Assembly: GCA_002943765.1 (NCBI GenBank)
Contig: PQWQ01000001.1
Span: forward strand, 5,243,501-5,307,500
DNA from: Psoroptes ovis
Taxonomy: Eukaryota > Arthropoda > Arachnida > Sarcoptiformes > Psoroptidae
Direction: 5' to 3'
Length of the DNA stretch: 64,000 nucleotides
Shown: piece after piece, positions 52,737-62,637 of the stretch
How positions within the stretch are numbered: the first letter of the stretch is position 1
Layout: each line of letters opens with the position of its first letter
The notes under the pieces: generated by a model
The model's database searches: none
Told to the model about the DNA's origin: nothing
The model's input: only the letters and a program-made list of their open reading frames with translations
Made by a program: the position numbers and the translations under genes

Positions 52737-53893
52737 ATCAAATTTGACAAATACAAGTCAATTTTCATATCCCGGTTTTGCATTCAATCATCATCATCAT
52801 CATTCACATCATTCAAATTCGTTACAACAACAACAACATCAGCAGCAGCAAGCGCATCATTATCATCATCAACAACAGCAGCAACAACAGCAACATCAAT
52901 TACAATCAAATCTAATTCATCATCAACAATTACAACAACATCAACAACAACAATTGAATCAAACAAATTCAAATTATTATCAAAATTATTATTATAATAA
53001 CAATAACAATAATCAATCATTAGGAATTGATACAACATCTGGTGGTTATAATACATCATCATCATCACCATCACCACCACCACCGCCGCCATCACAAACA
53101 CCATCGAATAATAATAATATTACGATTAAACAAGAATTTGATATTATTGATCATCAACAAGAACAACAGCAACGAGAATTGTTAGCGATTGCCGATAAAT
53201 ATAATATTACTAGCGATTTATTACATAATAATAAACGAAATTCATTGAATCAATCATCATCGAATATTGAAAATATTTCAAATAATAATAATAATAATAG
53301 CCCGGACAATAAGAAAAAATTACAACAACAACAACGACGACCATCACCAATATCGACACCGATTAGCAATATAAGCAGTAATACACAAGAAGAATTATCA
53401 AATTTGTCTTCCAATAATCAAACAACGACTAATCATCGTTTATCGACATCACCATCAATTAATAAAAGTAGTAATATTAATAATAATATTAATCAAACAT
53501 CAGTTATTAAATATCAATCACAACAACCGTTACAATCATCATTTGCATCATCATTATCATCATATTATCAACAAAGACATAATCAACAACAACAACAACA
53601 ATTACATCATCATTTGCAACAGCAACAACAACAATCACAACAATCATCATCATTATCACCGACAAATTTTTCATCATTAGATTCATCATCAATATCATCA
53701 TCATTAAGAGCATCGACACCAATATCGACAAGATTATCATCATTATCATCATCATCATTATCATCCGCAGCAACAATGAATAGTAATCATCATGCAATGT
53801 CTGCCTACTTAAAATCAAATCCATATGCAATGAATGGTATTGCTGGTATAACATCACCAGGTGACCTGTTACATTCAAGTGTTGGCTATCCAG
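52737..53893 (+). CDS. otd: Otx/orthodenticle homeobox protein, Gln-rich exon with conserved N-terminal motif
   Basis: Otx proteins are K50 paired-type homeodomain transcription factors for anterior head and brain patterning. This exon follows CAAAATCATAG and runs 385 codons (starting S-N-LTNTSQFSYPGFAF), with long poly-Gln, poly-His, poly-Asn and poly-Ser tracts and a predicted SUMO site IKQE (53125-53136). Near its end MSAYLKSNPYAMNG ... DLLHSSVGYPG matches the N-terminus of vertebrate OTX (MMSYLKQPPYAVNG, GYPG). The donor is CCAG/GTAGGT, the family's usual intron site just before the homeodomain. No ATG lies upstream in this frame within the exon before 53776, so translation begins either in an upstream exon (see 35038) or at 53776/53797. 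The frame read past the donor is intronic. Confidence 0.92.
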
Positions 53894-56652
53894 GTAGGTT
53901 AAATTTTTTATCAGAAAAAGGAATTGATTCGAAACACTTGACCATTTGTTGTCTGGCCATTCCATATACTTTTTTTTTTGGTCAACACTTTCGTTCCCTG
54001 CCAAACAACAAACGGCAAACAACCAATTGCACATTTGGTATACACGAGTAGTAAACAAATGAATGAATGAATGAATAAAATTCATGGTAAATTAAATCCA
54101 TTGTGTCTCTTATTCGAGCTGAGTGAAGCCAAAAAAAAACCAGTGCTAAAATGCTATTAAAATGCAATGATTATGACTGTTAATTTGTTTTTTTTGTATA
54201 TGTATCACACACAATCAATTCACGAGCAAGCTTATTTTCGCTCAAAACATTCAATGTGTTTGAAATTAAATATTTCCGATATTTTTTTCTTTTCCACTTA
54301 ATGCCTACTGGCTACGTTTCCGATTCGTTAAAAATGAACGAACGAATGAAACATGGTGTGACAATTTGTCGCCAAAATCATTGGCTTATTATTGCCAAGA
54401 AGCTCTAGAATTGTGATTGAAATCGAAAGAAATTATGCAAGAATTTGCATCATAGAAAATTATATTGAACCAATCATTTTATTCAAAATTTTGAATTTCG
54501 CTCTCTGAATCCAGGTGTTTTCAGCGATATTTTGACCTACGATCAAAAAAAAAAAAAATTTGTCAAAATTTAATTATTTTTTTCGGGTCTGGTCAGCAAT
54601 TCAACAATGATCGAAAAAACCATTTTTCGATCAGGTCAAATTCATTGAAAATCACAATTCCACAATCACTCTCATATCACAATCATATCGTATAGATTTC
54701 AACATTTTTTTTTTCAGTCCTGAATTGTTTCGATGGATTAACCATGATCAATAAAAGAAAATCATATAAATGTTTTCTTTTGTTGTTCAAAGCCTGAACC
54801 AAATAAAATAAAAATTAATCCTGTTTCTGTTAGCAAGCTAGTCATTTATATGTATTCAAACTAACTAAGGTCATAGGTTTTACCAAGGTACCTAAGGTAT
54901 GATTTTTGGATGAATATCATAGCCAAATATGTGATTCAGAGAGGTTTTGGAAACGATTTTTTTTTTCGTTCCTCGTTATTTGAATTTATTTCATTTTTGA
55001 ATATTTTTATTTTTATTTTATTTTTCATAATCCATCTATTGTATTTTATCGGGTCAACCTATATCTATGTATGTGTGTACGTACATATGAAAAGCTATTT
55101 TGATCCCTTAGCAGTCGTCGTACAAACATATAATCCTTCTATTCAAATTCGATATAATAATAAAATGGACAGATTTCTATTTATTTCTACCCTCCTATTC
55201 AAAAAAAATTCAGGGGTTCAATTATATTTCAGAAATGAATTTATAATTTTTTCGAATCAAAAATTTGAAAATTTCAAGCTTACTGCGCCAGTTTTTTTAA
55301 AACTATACTTCGAAGCGCTGTGTTTCAATGATGATGATGATTATTACCTGAATTTTCATTATATTATGAATATGCAAATTTTATTTTATTTTTTTAAAAT
55401 ATATTCTACTATAAATTCATAAAAAAATCATTATTATTGATGCTTATTATTATTATTATTATTACTGCCAATTGAATTGATATAATTACATTAGATGATG
55501 ATCATCATCATTCGATTATTATTATTATTATTATTTTCATTATTATTCCTTTGTGGACCTTGTTTATTACTATTGTCATCATTGTTCATTGGCTGTCATT
55601 ATTAGTGTTTGCGTAAAGTTTGCATACTCTCTACATACATACATACATATATGACCCTTAGACCTAGCAAAAAATGAAAAAATCTAATTGTTTATCGGAT
55701 TAAGATTTGGAAAATTATTATTATTATTATTATAATAAAAAATAAAATAGAATAGGATTTTGTTTTTTTTCTTCTTCACATTTCGCTACGAATCCAAGAA
55801 CGACAATCAAAAAAAAAAAAAAAATGTCAAAAATAAAAGATTTTCAATCACATACACCCAACAAGCTGAAATGAAAAATCAACCATTTCTTCTATGCATA
55901 CATCATATATATACATCTGCCAATGAATTTCAGTTTAGTTCGACCCTTGGTTTGAAAAAAAAATATTCTTTTTATTCATTCGTTTATTCATTCATTCATT
56001 TGTTGAAATCAATATATTTATATGCTCCCTCAATAAAACTAGACAAATGAGAAAATAACAACAACGACAAGATTTTAAATATATTATTTATATACATTGA
56101 AAATGAGAAATGATATTAATCCGTCTACTAAACGACAATAACAACAACAACCAATGATTGTTGTTTGTATGTATTTTTGAATATTTTCTTGCATATGGCA
56201 AGTTTTATTTTTTCTCTTCTGCCAAACCATGATTCGATCCTGAATTTGGTTCGATGTTTTGTGTGAATGTGATGCGACGAACCGTGTGAAACCCCTGAAA
56301 AAAGAGCGATACAAAGAGAAAAATTTCCGAAATTTGGTCGGATTAAAATTCATCTTTGGGTCGTTTTACACACAATTATTATTATTATTATTAGTTTTTT
56401 TGATTAGAAAAATTACATTCAAATTCAATTGTTGTTTTTCCTGTGTGTTTTGAAAATTTTCAAATATTATAATTATCGACCCAAACAGAGATTAGCGTAA
56501 ATCAATGACCGTTATATGTTTTCAAAACTCTATTGCAGTCGTATCTAAATTAAAGTGAATTCAACAAATGTCAAATTATTAATTTTTTTTACCTCCTCAT
56601 AATCAAATTTAATTATTTTTTTTTCTTTTCCACCAAAAAAAAAAATTTCCAG
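53894..56652 (+). other. Otx intron, 2.8 kb
   Basis: Phase 1, GTAGGT to TTTCCAG. It contains no fold-back element. It includes an unexplained 170-codon open frame (54910-55422, +) rich in Phe, Ile and Tyr, and ATT/GAT repeats. Confidence 0.9.
54910..55422 (+). other. unexplained 170-codon open frame inside the Otx intron
   Basis: Starts ATG and ends TAA. The translation is hydrophobic at the start (FIFILFFIIHLLYF) and mixed later (a stretch with RNEFIIFSNQKFENF). I recognise no family. It is longer than expected by chance in such AT-rich DNA and is only partly simple-sequence (a GAT repeat near the end). It could be a decayed gene, part of a nested gene or chance. Confidence 0.25.
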
Positions 56653-56831
56653 GAACACTATCACCAAATGGACCGAATCAACCGCCAAGAAAACAACGCC
56701 GTGAACGTACAACATTTACACGTGCTCAATTAGATATATTGGAAGCGCTGTTCGGTAAAACACGTTATCCTGATATATTTATGCGTGAAGAAGTTGCATT
56801 GAAAATTAATCTACCTGAATCAAGAGTACAG
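56653..56831 (+). CDS. otd: Otx homeodomain exon (homeodomain residues 1-46)
   Basis: Acceptor TTTCCAG, donor CAG/GTAATT, 179 bp. The first two bases complete a Gly codon; 59 codons follow (TLSPNGPNQPPRKQ, then the homeodomain). The homeodomain begins QRRERTTFTRAQLDILEALF with helix 1 intact, continues GKTRYPDIFMREEVALKINL and breaks after PESRVQ at residue 46, the intron position typical of paired-class homeobox genes. It is nearly identical to fly Otd and vertebrate OTX; ALFGK (rather than ALFAK) is the arthropod form. In the joined 775-residue model the homeodomain spans about 561-620. Confidence 0.98.
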
Positions 56832-56901
56832 GTAATTGATTTATTTAATTAATTCTTATGATTTGAATTTTCATTTGGAATTATTCTAATTATTCATTAA
56901 G
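56832..56901 (+). other. Otx intron, 70 bp
   Basis: GTAATT ... ATTAAG, phase 0. It splits the homeodomain between residues 46 and 47. Confidence 0.97.
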
Positions 56902-57152
56902 GTATGGTTCAAAAATCGACGTGCAAAATGTCGACAACAAGCTCAACAAGCACAAAATGGTAATCAAAATTCATCAAATAAAAATCGTCCTAAAAAGGCT
57001 AAAAGTCCTACAGCAACTGGATCATCAACTAGTTCACCACCAGCATCAATCAATAGAGATTCACCATATAAACCACCTTCATTAACAAGTATTACATCAA
57101 GTAGTAATAGTATTGGATCACTTTGTTCATCAGTCACATCTAATAATTCAGG
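56902..57152 (+). CDS. otd: Otx homeodomain recognition helix and linker exon
   Basis: 251 bp after ATTAAG, ending GG/GTATGA. It opens with VWFKNRRAKCRQQ: residue 50 of the homeodomain is Lys, which specifies binding to TAATCC-type sites. After the homeodomain comes a Gln/Asn stretch, the basic cluster NRPKKAK (possible nuclear signal) and a Ser/Thr/Pro-rich linker containing DSPYKPPSLTSIT. The exon ends inside a Gly codon. Codon use is AT-ending throughout, as in the other exons. Confidence 0.97.
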
Positions 57153-57221
57153 GTATGATTATTTTTCATGTTAAAAAAAATCAATCAATTAATTATAAAA
57201 AATTATTCATTATTATTTCAG
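57153..57221 (+). other. Otx intron, 69 bp
   Basis: GTATGA ... TATTTCAG, phase 2. Confidence 0.95.
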
Positions 57222-57480
57222 TGCCAACATGTCATACAGTTCCATATGGAGTCCGGCAGCGATACCACCTGTATCAGATTTAATGACCGATAATAGCTGT
57301 ATGCAACGTGCAACAGCAGCAGCCTACCATCATCATCATCATCATCAAATGGCAAGTAATGCGCCAACAACTAGTGGTCCGTGCTATCCATCACAAGGTT
57401 ATGGTCATCCGTCCGCATATCATTATGGAAATCCAATGGATTATCATGCTGCTATGCCATCAATGTCTTATCATCATTAA
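57222..57480 (+). CDS. otd: Otx C-terminal exon with WSP motif
   Basis: After TATTTCAG the first base completes Gly, then ANMSYSSIWSPAAIPPVSD and NSCMQRATAAAY. This matches the OTX C-terminal SIWSPASI..PLSD and SSCMQR motifs in order and spacing. A His run (six CAT) and SQGYGHPSAYHYGNPMDYH follow, the latter resembling vertebrate SQGYAGSTSYFGGMD, and the protein ends MSYHH at TAA. The duplicated OTX-tail motif of vertebrates is absent. It is the last exon, since no donor precedes the stop and the Unc5 gene comes from the other side. Confidence 0.96.
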
Positions 57481-57793
57481 ATAGAAACATATTTGAAGAC
57501 AGAAAAATAATTAATTTTCAATCCACCGACGGACAAACATTAAAACGAGAAAAAAAAAATTTTCGGATCAACCTTTGTAGATGCACCCCGCTCAATCGAC
57601 CAAATTAGTTGCACCCCAAAATTTTTTCATTGAATATTCAATTTCAACGATTAATACATTCGCTTTCGAATCAATTTGGGAAAATATGTTTATTCATTAA
57701 TCAAAATCAATTGATGATTCGATTATTAATCAATTGAATTTACTTGATTGATGAATCAATTTGTTTTGTTGAGAAAATTGTTAAATGAACAGA

Positions 57794-57799
57794 AATAAA
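57794..57799 (+). other. candidate Otx poly-A signal AATAAA
   Basis: About 315 bp after the Otx stop codon. It is plausible, but the hexamer is common in AT-rich DNA. Confidence 0.35.
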
Positions 57800-58046
57800 G
57801 CAATCATTCTTTTTAAAATATGAACATATTTTCATGAACAATTATGTAATAATAACATTTTTAATATTTTATTTGAAATATTGATTAATCAATTAATTAA
57901 TTTTAATAATTAATTTGTCTATGAAATAATAAAATTATGATTCTCAACTGATTAGACTCGGATTTCCATGAATTTTTTAAAAATTTCCAAAAAACTATGG
58001 TCTTAGATTTTTTTGAAAATTGAAAAAAAAATCATTTGAAAAAAAC

Positions 58047-58757
58047 CAAAGATTAGAGACTGTCAATTTTTTTCAGAAAAATCAAAGGCTATCCACTGCC
58101 ATCTTTTTCAAAAAAATCAAAGGCAACAGTAAGGCAATTTTTTCAGGAAAATCAAAGGTTATACACTGCCTTCTTTTTCAAGAAAAATCAAAGGCTATAG
58201 ACTGCCATCTTTTTTCAAAAAAATCAAAGGCTATCCACTGCCATCTTTTTTCAAAAAAAATCAAAGGCTATCCACTGCCATCTTTTTTCAAAAAAAATCA
58301 AAGGCAATAGTAAGGCAATTTTTTCAAAAAAATCAAAGGCAATAGTAAGGCAATTTTTTCAAAAAATCAAAGGCTATACACTGGCAATTTTTTTCAAAAA
58401 ATTCAAAGGCTATCCACTGCCATCTTTTTTCAAAAAAATCAAAGGCTATCCACTGCCATCTTTTTTCAAAAAAATCAAAGGCAATAGTAAGGCAATTTTT
58501 TCAAAAAAATCAAAGGCAATAGTAAGGCAATTTTTTCAAAAAATCAAAGGCTATACACTGGCAATTTTTTTCAAAAAATTCAAAGGCTATCCACTGCCAT
58601 CTTTTTTCAAAAAATCAAAGACAATAGTAAGGCAATTTTTTCAAAAAATCAAAGGCAATAGTAAGGCAATTTTTTTTAAAAAAATCAAAGGCTATCCACT
58701 GCCATCTTTTTTCAAAAAAATCAAAGGTTATACATCGCTATCTTTTTTCGAACACCG
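58047..58757. repeat. 35-bp minisatellite with five-monomer higher-order repeat
   Basis: About 20 monomers of 34-37 bp, each with the word TCAAAGG and a T-run/A-run. Three variants: A (GGCTATCCACTGCCATC), B (GGCAATAGTAAGGCAATT) and C (GGCTATACACTGGCAATT). Monomer starts include 58082, 58117, 58152, 58188, 58224, 58261, 58298, 58333, 58367, 58403 and so on to 58721. The order A-A-B-B-C occurs twice in tandem (58224-58402 and 58403-58579), then A-B-B-A. Outer monomers are the most diverged. A 96-codon open frame through the array is fortuitous. Confidence 0.95.
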
Positions 58758-58806
58758 AAAGCTATAAACTTAGAGAAATCTCCATTGATTTTCTATGGCA
58801 TTTTTC

Positions 58807-58871
58807 CCTTTGATTTTTGATAAAAAGATGGCGATGTGTAGTCTTCGATTTTTCTTTGAAAAAATGCTAGT
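58807..58871. repeat. inverted minisatellite monomers
   Basis: Two degenerate monomers in the opposite orientation (CTTTGATTTTTGATAAAAAG, then GATGGCGATGTGTAG, with a second weaker unit). They are flanked by an 11-bp direct repeat CTATAAACTTA at 58762 and 58872. Confidence 0.75.
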
Positions 58872-58976
58872 CTATAAACTTAAGTAATTAAAAAAAAAAA
58901 TTCATCAAAATTATTTAGAATCATGACACAAAAAAAAAAAACAAATCAAATTTTTCAAATTTCATAAAATTCATTT

Positions 58977-58982
58977 TTTATT
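58977..58982 (-). other. candidate Unc5 poly-A signal
   Basis: TTTATT on the + strand is AATAAA on the Unc5 strand, about 405 bp after its stop codon and just outside the minisatellite. Confidence 0.35.
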
Positions 58983-59386
58983 TACACAAAAAAATTTTTT
59001 TTTTCAAAATAAAAGTAAAATTTTACATATATAAATAATAATAATAATAATAATAAATAAATAAGGGTATAAAATATAGTAATTGTAGAAATAAGAAAAA
59101 AAATCAAAGTCAAAAATTTCTGTATAAAAACAAAATTTCTAATAAGTAACACTAAATAGGACACTTTGAAATTTTCGGTTTTTTTTTGCTCTGGTGATTT
59201 GACAATTTTAGTTTGGCAAATTTTCGATTTATCAATGTGTAAATAGGCACTTTGACAAAAAAGGAAAAAATTTCGAATCGGTCGAGGAGTTAATTGGCCA
59301 TTGATTATTTGAAATAAAAGGGTTAAAAGAATTTTTGTTCGACGAAAAAAAAAGAAAAAACTTTGAATCTTTGTTCGAATCGATTA

Positions 59387-62300
59387 TTAAAATTGATGTC
59401 CAAGTATTAGATCGATTATATTTGAATTATTATTATTACCACCTTCACCAGCATCATCATCATTATCATCATTATTCAATTGTTGTATTTGATGTAATAA
59501 TTTTGAATAAAATAATTGTTTAATTTTTATATTTTGTTGATGTTGATGTTGATGATTTATTGATTGTTGAATTGAATTCATTTTATTATCATCTTTATTT
59601 AGCTGCTTTTTCATCATCATCATTTCATCATCAATCATTGTAATCATTAATTCATTTATTGTTTTTGATTCCCATAATTCCATCAATTGTAAGCTAGGTG
59701 ATAATTGTTGTTCGAAACAATCGAAATTATTTGCATCAGCTGAATTCCAAAATGGCAATTTTTTGGCCCATTGTTTCCAAAGAACATTGTTCGTATTTCT
59801 TTCATTGTTGTATAGGTTATTACCACAAAATTGTTGATGATGATGATGATGATCAAAATGTTCGGCCAATGTTTTTCGTAATCTTAATTCATTATCACTG
59901 AATAAACGGCAACATTGTTCATGATGAAAATATTGATGAACATTATTATTATTATTATTGTTATTGAATGATAATCGATTTAATTGTCTCATATTTAAAC
60001 GATTTAATGTTATCGCATTATTTGAATGCTGATGATTATGATTATGATGATGATTGAAACGATGTTTACGCGATAATTGTTCTGGTGGTTTTTGTTGCCA
60101 TACACGTATTTCATAATTGAAATTTCGATGACGATTTCGCTTCTTTAATAATGCTTTTCTACGGTATGATGATGGCGGTTGCGGCTGCTGCAGTATTTTA
60201 TTTTCATATGTTGGCGATAAATTCACTGAATCATATGATTCATTTGAATCATCATCATCACTATAATCATCATAATCATTTTCATCATAATCAAAATCGA
60301 CAATATCTTCATTATCATTCATAATTGAAAAATTCAAGTCACCATTAATGTTATTAGCACTATTATTGTTTGGCACCATAAATGAACAATGAAGCATTGA
60401 ATTTGGTCCAAGCGAACAAAGATGTTCAAGCGGTATTTCCATCCGAGGATTAATCGTCGAACCAATATTATTAATACGAGAATTTGATGCTGTTGTTGTT
60501 GTTGTTGCGGTTGGTTGCAGCAATTCAAAACAAAGTGATGAACTACGATTTGGTGGTAATGAAATTTTGGCTGCAGAATTATATGCATTCATCATCAATA
60601 ATGGATTTGACATACGTCCAATTAATACTTGTATGAGTTTATTTTTTGATGTATTCATTGATGATGATGATGATATTTCTCCAAATAAAATCTCATCACC
60701 TTCATCATTGGTATTGCTTGGTAGCTGATCATTTTGAAACATTAATATTGAAGCAGGTAGATTATCATAAACAAAACATTTAATTAAATGTTCAGTTTGA
60801 TTACAATGTTCAATGGTGATTGAAAAATTGACCATTTTACTCATGATAAATGCATTATTATCACCAACAATATTGTTTCGATTTTTCATCGATCTTCCCA
60901 TCGAATCAAATGATGATTCAATAATATTCGTCGAAGACGATGAATTAGTTGATGATGATGTAGTGGTGGTACCATATTGGGAAAAATTATGTTTATAACA
61001 AAACATAAATTGTCCGAATAAATTTGTAATCAAATAAACATGATTTTGGTCTAAAAATGCATAACAATTCGAGCTTTCTTGTTGTTGTTGTTGTTGCTGG
61101 TCATCTAAATGAATTAATTCAATCCATTTTGATGATTTAGATGAATTATCTTTTGGATTTCGCCACATAATAACTAGATTCTTTTTGTATATTATTTCAT
61201 TTGGTTGTTGTTGCTGTTGATTATTATTATTATTGAATGAAAGACAATGACGAAAAATGAGTATTACTGGACGATCGAATTCAATCTGTTGTGTCTGTTG
61301 TTGTTGTTGTTGTCGTGATAGATTCAATGTAATCACTGAACTTAATGAACAAAGACCAGGATATCGTGCATGAGTATCGATCCCGTAACGAATGTATAGT
61401 TCACTGGTATTTGAATCATCATTGATTTTATAGGTATTTGATGATGATGGTAATTTCATAAATTCTGGAGGTAAATACAGGCCAACACCAAGATTTGGTA
61501 ATGATGAATAATAACCATAATGTGTTAATTCATGATTAATTTTAAGAAATTTTTCATGACGTCCACATAATGAACCGATATTATTGGAATTATTACTACC
61601 ATATGATGATGATTCTTCTGATGATGGACGAACATTATTAGTATTTTTATTATGCATGATTGGTGGAGCTGTATTCAATGATGGTGGCCTTATAATAGCA
61701 TTCATATGCTGATCAGATCCATCATTGATAATTGGTTCAGCATAATCAGGTTCGGATTCATTTTGACTCATTTCATTGGCTGTCGTAGTGATTGCAGTGT
61801 TAGCTGATGCACTGCTACTATTTGTTCCAGCATTGCTCGCGCCATTATTATGTGGTGAGCCGACATTTCTTTTCAATATTGGCTGAATGAACGGTGAATG
61901 ATGATGATGATTAATATGAGATGGAAATTGTGGCTCTTCATAACGATTGGCACTTGATTCACCACTTCGAAAACTAATTGTATCATCATCACGAGGTATT
62001 GTTGGTAATGGATGTGCTTTTGAATGTTGTATCGGTGTCGATTGAAGACTTGAACCAGAATTTGGCGGCAATAGAAAATGATCCAGCGTATTTGATGATT
62101 GTTGATTATTCAGCCTTGATACGATCATCATTTTTTGTGGTGTTGTTGCAGTTGTTGGCACTGATTGCTGTTGTTGTTGTTTATTCAATATTGGTTCCAT
62201 TGGATAATGATTATAATTTGATTTAACAGTTTTATTATAAAAACGACCATCTTGTGATTGTTGTAATAGTAATAATGTAGGTGTCAATGATGATTGTTGC

Positions 62301-62637
62301 AATGAAGAATCATCATTATCCAATACACTTAAACTATGTGAATGATGATCAGAATCATTACCACCAATACCACCAGAACTATTTAACCATGAATGTTGCA
62401 TACTTGCTGCTGAATGAGGATTATAATGATGAGCTGATTCAGTTGATTTCGTTACATTACGACGTCGTTGAAATTGAAATTTTAATATTAGATAAATGAC
62501 AAATGTTAATATAATCAATATCAGGATGAATATTATAATGAAATATAATTGATCATTTGATTGTTGTTGTAATGTTGTTGTCGTCGTCGTCGTCGATGTT
62601 GATGATGAACCGATTGATTGAATGAAATTTGTTGGAT
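59387..62637 (-). CDS. unc-5: UNC-5 netrin receptor, transmembrane and entire cytoplasmic region in one exon (partial gene)
   Basis: UNC-5 is the netrin receptor for axon repulsion. The exon starts after TCAATCCATTAG (complement) and ends at TAA, 1082 codons. Counted from the TTG at 62671: transmembrane helix about 42-64 (IIIFILILIILTFVIYLIL) followed by QRRR; a low-complexity linker with YEEP (244) and YAEP (310); ZU5 about 394-562 (GVGLYLPPEFM, DRPVILIFRHC, LFGQFMF); UPA about 610-870 (MEIPLEHLCSLGPNSMLHCSF, YEIRVWQQ); death domain about 917-1015 (LWKQWAKKL, LQLMELWESKTINEL); then a Gln/His/Asp tail of about 80 residues. Poly-Gln tracts interrupt ZU5 three times and an acidic Asp/Tyr insert interrupts UPA. 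The Ig and thrombospondin exons must lie beyond 64 kb. The poly-Gln insertions make it longer than usual family members. Confidence 0.93.

Larger units (their letters stand above)
57481..59386. other. intergenic region between the convergent Otx and Unc5 genes
   Basis: Holds the two 3' UTRs. Candidate poly-A signals sit at 57794-57799 (Otx) and 58977-58982 (Unc5, complement), with a minisatellite between them, so both transcripts could end outside the repeat. No gene is seen. Confidence 0.75.

Noticed and set aside
53894..54051. Continuation of the Otx frame after GYPG
   Set aside because: Read-through past a consensus donor (GTAGGT); the homeodomain exon joins in frame at 56653.
53507..54085. 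192-codon open frame on the - strand
   Set aside because: Antisense shadow of the Otx CAT/TCA/CAA repeats, giving Met/Ile/Val runs; the Otx frame on the other strand has conserved motifs. The same holds for 52784-53104 (-).
58020..58310. 96-codon open frame rich in Lys/Phe/Ser
   Set aside because: Translation of the minisatellite monomers; periodic because the DNA is periodic.
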